Part shown: positions 60,752 to 64,000 of the stretch, one piece after another
How positions within the stretch are numbered: the stretch's first letter is position 1
Layout of the letters: the number at the start of each line of letters is the position of its first letter
DNA from: Aeromicrobium sp. 9AM
GTDB lineage: Bacteria > Actinomycetota > Actinomycetes > Propionibacteriales > Nocardioidaceae
Assembly (NCBI RefSeq): GCF_902506105.1
Contig: NZ_LR733304.1
Span: 1,597,458-1,661,457 of the forward strand
Reading direction: 5' to 3'
DNA length: 64,000 bases
Translations under genes and position numbers: made by a program
The notes under the pieces: generated by a model
Told to the model about the DNA's origin: nothing
Database searches by the model: none
The model's input: only the letters and a program-made list of their open reading frames with translations

Positions 60752-61507
60752 TCACGAATCCTGTCTCTTGGGTGGTACTGCGGCTTTGTAGTTGGTCCTC
60801 GGCTTGCTCAAGGTATGCACATCGATGCGAGGTGTCGAGGCCAGCTCGCCCCTCACCTCGGCCATCATGGCAGTCAAGGCGTCCATCAGCCGGTCGGTTG
60901 CCGCGTGGAGGACCTCTTCGGTGAGGTCCTTGCCCTCGAAGTCGGACAGGTCGACGGGCTTGCCGATGCGGATGTGGATCGTCTTGCGCGGGAACAGGCG
61001 AAGCTTCTTGGCGTACGGCCAGAGGATCTCCTGCGGCCCCCACTGCATCAGCGGGACAAGCGGCTTGCCGGTGCTCAGCGCGACGCGTACCGCGCCCGTA
61101 CGCCCGCTCATGGGCCATGCGGCAGGGTCACGGGTGATCGTGCCCTCGGGATAGATCGTGACGACGTGCCCGGCCTCGACGGCGGCCGATGCGGCACGCA
61201 GCGACTCGGCGGCACCCTCGGTGCTGCGGTAGACGGGGATCTGCTCGGCCTTGCGGAGGATCCACCCGTAGCCCTTGGCGCCCACCAGCGTGTCCTTCGC
61301 GAGGAACCGCGGGGAGATGTTGTTGTCGAGCATGAAGTGGCCGATCAGGAACGGGTCGGCGTGCGAGATGTGGTTGGGCGCGAGGACGAATCCGCCGTCG
61401 GGCAGGTTCTCCATGCCGCGCCAGTCCCGCTTGGTCGTCAGCATCAGGATCGGCCGGATGAAGAACTTGATGACCTTGATCGTGAGCGGAACGGGGCGTT
61501 TCACCAT
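60752..61507 (-). CDS. plsC: 1-acyl-sn-glycerol-3-phosphate acyltransferase
   Basis: The 251-residue protein has the acyltransferase motif APNHISHADPFLIG (H-x4-D) and the second motif TIYPEGTITRDP. A hydrophobic N terminus (LTIKVIKFFIRPILML) anchors it to the membrane. I chose the ATG at 61507; upstream frames are antisense to the gene at 61551. It is coupled to gpsA. Confidence 0.9.
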   Translation of the reverse strand: MVKRPVPLTIKVIKFFIRPILMLTTKRDWRGMENLPDGGFVLAPNHISHADPFLIGHFMLDNNISPRFLAKDTLVGAKGYGWILRKAEQIPVYRSTEGAAESLRAASAAVEAGHVVTIYPEGTITRDPAAWPMSGRTGAVRVALSTGKPLVPLMQWGPQEILWPYAKKLRLFPRKTIHIRIGKPVDLSDFEGKDLTEEVLHAATDRLMDALTAMMAEVRGELASTPRIDVHTLSKPRTNYKAAVPPKRQDS

Positions 61508-61550
61508 GAGGGCGAGCCTAATCGCTCCGGTCCCGACTAGGGTGACTGCC

Positions 61551-61739
61551 ATGCAGGGCACCGTTGCGACCTTCGACCAGTCCACGCGTGGCGGCAGCCT
61601 CCTGACCGACGACGGCATGCCACTGGAGTTCCCGGCCGAGGCCCTCGCCGAGCACATCCGTCACCTGAGGATCGGCCAACGCGTGTTCGTCGACACCGAC
61701 GACTCCGGGCGCATCACGTCCGTCGCCATCTGGCGCTGA
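61551..61739 (+). CDS. Small cold-shock-like OB-fold protein
   Basis: The 62-residue protein (MQGTVATFDQSTRGGSLLTD, ALAEHIRHLRIGQRVFVDTD) resembles a short OB-fold protein of cold-shock type without the RNP aromatic residues. Small relatives next to plsC/gpsA are common in actinobacteria. It is divergent from plsC. RNA binding is inferred. Confidence 0.7.
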   Translation: MQGTVATFDQSTRGGSLLTDDGMPLEFPAEALAEHIRHLRIGQRVFVDTDDSGRITSVAIWR

Positions 61740-61747
61740 CGCCCCGC

Positions 61748-61887
61748 TGACGGGTCAGTTTTGGCCCAGTGACGGGTCGGTTATGGCCCCGTGACGGGTC
61801 AGTTTTGGCGCAGCTCGCGTACGAGAAGTGACCCGTCATTGGGCCAAAACTGGCCCCCTACTCGCAGAGCTCGTGGGGGGACCCCCA
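61748..61887. repeat. 22-bp tandem repeats plus inverted copy and 35-bp repeat
   Basis: Three copies of a 22-base unit, TGACGGGTCAGTTTTGGCCC plus two bases, occupy 61748-61769, 61770-61791 and 61792-61813. An inverted copy follows at 61829-61855 (TGACCCGTCATTGGGCCAAA onward). The 35-bp repeat shared with 53341-53375 sits at 61853-61887. It lies between two convergent genes and can fold into a large hairpin. Confidence 0.75.
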
Positions 61888-61904
61888 CCGTCAGCGAGGG
61901 TGTG

Positions 61905-62504
61905 TCAGAGGGTGGCGGGCTTGAAGCTGGGGCGCGACTTCTCGTAGGTGACGATGTCGTCCTCGTGGCTCAGCGTGATGCCGACGTCGTCGAGGCCCTC
62001 GAGCAGGCGCCAGCGGGTGTAGTCGTCGATCGTGAACGAGTCCTCGATCGCGTCGACTCCGTCGCCGGCCTTGACCGTGCGCGACTCGAGGTCGACCGTG
62101 ATCGTCGCGCCGGGGTTGGCGTCGAGGTAGTCCCAGAGCCGCTGCACGACCTTGTCGTCGACCTGCGCGGCGAGCAGTCCGGCCTTGCCGGAGTTGCCGC
62201 GGAAGATGTCACCGAAGCGCGGCGAGATGACGACCTTGAAACCGTAGTTCTGCAGCGCCCAGACCGCGTGCTCACGCGAAGAGCCGGTGCCGAAGTCGGG
62301 TCCGGCCACCAGGACCGTGGCGTTCTTGTAGGCGTCCTGGTTGAGCACGAACGACGGGTCGCTGCGCCAGGCCGAGAACAGGCCCTCCTCGAACCCGTCG
62401 CGCGTAACCTTCTTGAGCCACACGGCGGGGATGATCTGGTCGGTGTCGACGTTGCTGCGTCGCAGCGGAGCGCCAACCCCAGTGTGACTCGAGAACTTTT
62501 CCAT
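61905..62504 (-). CDS. leuD: 3-isopropylmalate dehydratase small subunit
   Basis: The 199-residue swivel-domain subunit pairs with LeuC in leucine synthesis. [19 protein letters not shown] and [20 protein letters not shown] are the diagnostic motifs. Length fits the family. It follows leuC by about 95 bases with a small frame between. Confidence 0.96.
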   Translation of the reverse strand: MEKFSSHTGVGAPLRRSNVDTDQIIPAVWLKKVTRDGFEEGLFSAWRSDPSFVLNQDAYKNATVLVAGPDFGTGSSREHAVWALQNYGFKVVISPRFGDIFRGNSGKAGLLAAQVDDKVVQRLWDYLDANPGATITVDLESRTVKAGDGVDAIEDSFTIDDYTRWRLLEGLDDVGITLSHEDDIVTYEKSRPSFKPATL

Positions 62505-62506
62505 GA

Positions 62507-62596
62507 TCAGCGACCCTTTCTGACGATGTGAACGACGTCGAGCAGCACGGTGTCGCCCTGACGAAGAAGTCGATGAGCAGGCATTCGGAGCGCCAT
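62507..62596 (-). CDS. Possible tiny peptide between leuC and leuD
   Basis: A 29-residue basic frame ([20 protein letters not shown], then VVHIVRKGR) starts 2 bases after the leuC stop and ends 2 bases before the leuD ATG. It could couple translation of the two subunits, or be a spacer containing the leuD ribosome site (GAAAGGG). Confidence 0.35.
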   Translation of the reverse strand: MALRMPAHRLLRQGDTVLLDVVHIVRKGR

Positions 62597-62598
62597 GA

Positions 62599-64000
62599 CT
62601 AGGCTCCTGCCTTCTCGAGCTCGGCGAGGTCGGCAGGCCCGGCCAGGTGGCCCAGGATGCCGGTCGCGACAGCGACGTCGGGCGAGACGAGGTGCGTACG
62701 CCCGCCCTTGCCCTGCCGGCCCTCGAAGTTGCGGTTGGACGTCGAAGCGCTGCGCTCCCCCGGCGTGAGCTGGTCGGGGTTCATGCCGAGGCACATCGAG
62801 CAGCCCGCGCCGCGCCACTCGGCGCCGGCGTCCTTGAAGATCACGTCGAGGCCCTCCTGCTCGGCCTGCAGGCGTACGCGCACCGATCCCGGCACCACCA
62901 GGATGCGCGTGTCAGCCGCGACCTTGTGGCCCTCGATGAGGTTGGCGGCGACGCGCAGGTCCTCGATGCGACCGTTGGTGCAGGAGCCGATGAAGACCGT
63001 GTCGACCTTGATGTCGCGCATCGGCGTGCCGGCCTCGAGGCCCATGTAGCGCAGGGCGTTCTCGGCGGCGATCCGCTCGTTGTCGTCCTCGAACGACGCG
63101 GGATCCGGCACGTTGCCCGACAGGGGCACGCCCTGGCCGGGGTTGGTGCCCCACGTGACGAACGGCGTGATGGTCGACGCGTCGATCGTGATGACCTTGT
63201 CGAACTCGGCGTCGTCATCGGTCACGAGGCTGTCCCAGTACGCCACCGCGGCATCCCAGTCGGCACCCTGCGGCGCGTTGGGGCGACCCTGGAGGTAGTC
63301 GTACGTCGTCTGGTCCGGCGCGATGAGCCCGGCTTTGGCGCCCCACTCGATCGACATGTTGCAGATCGTCATGCGGGCTTCCATCGACAGCTTGCGGATG
63401 GCGTCGCCGCGGTACTCGACGATGTAGCCCTGGCCGCCGCCGGTGGTCTCCTGCGTGATGAGCGACAGGATCAGGTCCTTGGCGGTCGAGCCGACCGGCA
63501 GCTCGCCGACGACCTCGACGGCCATCATCTTGGGCTTGGCCTGTGACAGCGACTGCGTCGCGAGCACGTGCTCGACCTCGGACGTGCCGATGCCGAACGC
63601 GATCGAGCCGAATGCGCCGTGCGTCGAGGTGTGCGAGTCGCCGCACACGATCGTCATGCCGGGCTGCGTCAGGCCGAGCTGCGGGCCGACGACGTGGACG
63701 ATGCCCTGGTCGATGTCGCCCATGGGGTGCAGACGGACGCCGAACTCCGCGCAGTTGCGGCGCAGCGTCTCGACCTGCGTGCGCGACACGAGGTCGGCGA
63801 TCGGCTTGTCGAGGTCGGTCGTCGGGATGTTGTGGTCCTCGGTCGCGAGCGTGAGGTCGGGGCGGCGCACGGTGCGCCCGGCGATGCGGAGTCCGTCGAA
63901 CGCCTGAGGACTCGTCACCTCGTGGATCAGGTGGAGGTCGATGTAGAGCAGGTCGGGCTCGCCCTCGTGGCTGCGTACGACGTGCTCGTCCCAGATCTTC
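62599..64000 (-). CDS. leuC: 3-isopropylmalate dehydratase large subunit (5' end beyond window)
   Basis: At least 467 codons are open to the window edge, which begins in KIWDEHVV, a few residues inside the usual N terminus. The iron-sulfur cysteines are in [27 protein letters not shown] and [11 protein letters not shown]. It forms isopropylmalate isomerase with LeuD. A GTG at 63918 is internal, since conserved sequence ([20 protein letters not shown]) continues upstream. Confidence 0.96.
   Translation of the reverse strand, partial: KIWDEHVVRSHEGEPDLLYIDLHLIHEVTSPQAFDGLRIAGRTVRRPDLTLATEDHNIPTTDLDKPIADLVSRTQVETLRRNCAEFGVRLHPMGDIDQGIVHVVGPQLGLTQPGMTIVCGDSHTSTHGAFGSIAFGIGTSEVEHVLATQSLSQAKPKMMAVEVVGELPVGSTAKDLILSLITQETTGGGQGYIVEYRGDAIRKLSMEARMTICNMSIEWGAKAGLIAPDQTTYDYLQGRPNAPQGADWDAAVAYWDSLVTDDDAEFDKVITIDASTITPFVTWGTNPGQGVPLSGNVPDPASFEDDNERIAAENALRYMGLEAGTPMRDIKVDTVFIGSCTNGRIEDLRVAANLIEGHKVAADTRILVVPGSVRVRLQAEQEGLDVIFKDAGAEWRGAGCSMCLGMNPDQLTPGERSASTSNRNFEGRQGKGGRTHLVSPDVAVATGILGHLAGPADLAELEKAGA

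Noticed and set aside
61748..61855. Possible CRISPR array
   Set aside because: The 22-bp units are directly adjacent with no spacers, one copy is inverted, and no cas genes lie nearby.

Overview
The window looks like a high-GC actinobacterial chromosome, most probably Propionibacteriales (Nocardioides or Aeromicrobium type). I infer this from the strongly G/C-ending codons, frequent GTG/TTG starts, a zinc-type L32, and the gene neighbourhood (yceD-rpmF-rnc-mutM; coaD-rsmD-recG-DAK kinase; thiL, ddl, gpsA, plsC, leuD, leuC). The genus call is an inference.

Layout. (1) 1-28010: the right-hand part of a siphovirus-type prophage. Rightward late genes run in classical order: terminase, portal, MuF, scaffold, decoration protein, capsid, connectors, major tail protein, tail-assembly chaperones with a -1 frameshift, tape measure, minor tail proteins and fibres, an SGNH-hydrolase fibre, endolysin and holin. 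Two small leftward clusters sit inside the late region (about 18931-19295 and 23621-24460), and a third leftward operon closes the prophage (26571-27754). The integrase, main repressor and replication genes are not here and should lie left of the window. The prophage ends at a truncated 5' half of a CAU-anticodon tRNA (28010-28052). (2) 28080-30267: three ordinary chromosomal genes. (3) 30389-38719: an 8.3-kb island inserted in a tRNA-Asn gene, bounded by a 41-bp direct repeat. It carries an Mrr-like nuclease, a DUF4062/TIR-like protein, a large TPR protein, an AbiGi/DarT-like protein and membrane/unknown genes, but no recognisable integrase. (4) 38682-64000: core chromosome with tRNA-Asn, a sigma factor, dnaG, a cell-wall-hydrolase/nuclease fusion, dgt, GNAT, mutM, rnc, rpmF, yceD, dinB, coaD, rsmD, recG, a DAK kinase, rpmB, an amidase, thiL, an Lrp-type domain, a lipoprotein, ddl, a trans-sulfuration enzyme, gpsA, plsC and leuD/leuC (leuC runs off the end).

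The observations most worth a second look are these. The 8.3-kb island looks like an uncharacterised defence locus. Two proteins, the prophage endolysin and a separate chromosomal gene at 41430-42935, join peptidoglycan-hydrolase domains to an endonuclease/exonuclease/phosphatase (EEP) domain. Two leftward leaderless promoters inside the prophage late operon are each bracketed by related palindromic operators of GGTGT-CAT-ACACC type and drive tiny membrane proteins, with ribbon-helix-helix proteins encoded in the same clusters. The tail chaperone has a canonical CCCAAAA slippery site. The sigma-factor gene takes its stop codon from inside the tRNA-Asn gene, exactly at the edge of the island attachment core.

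All functions are assigned by reading motifs and gene order. No database search was possible.
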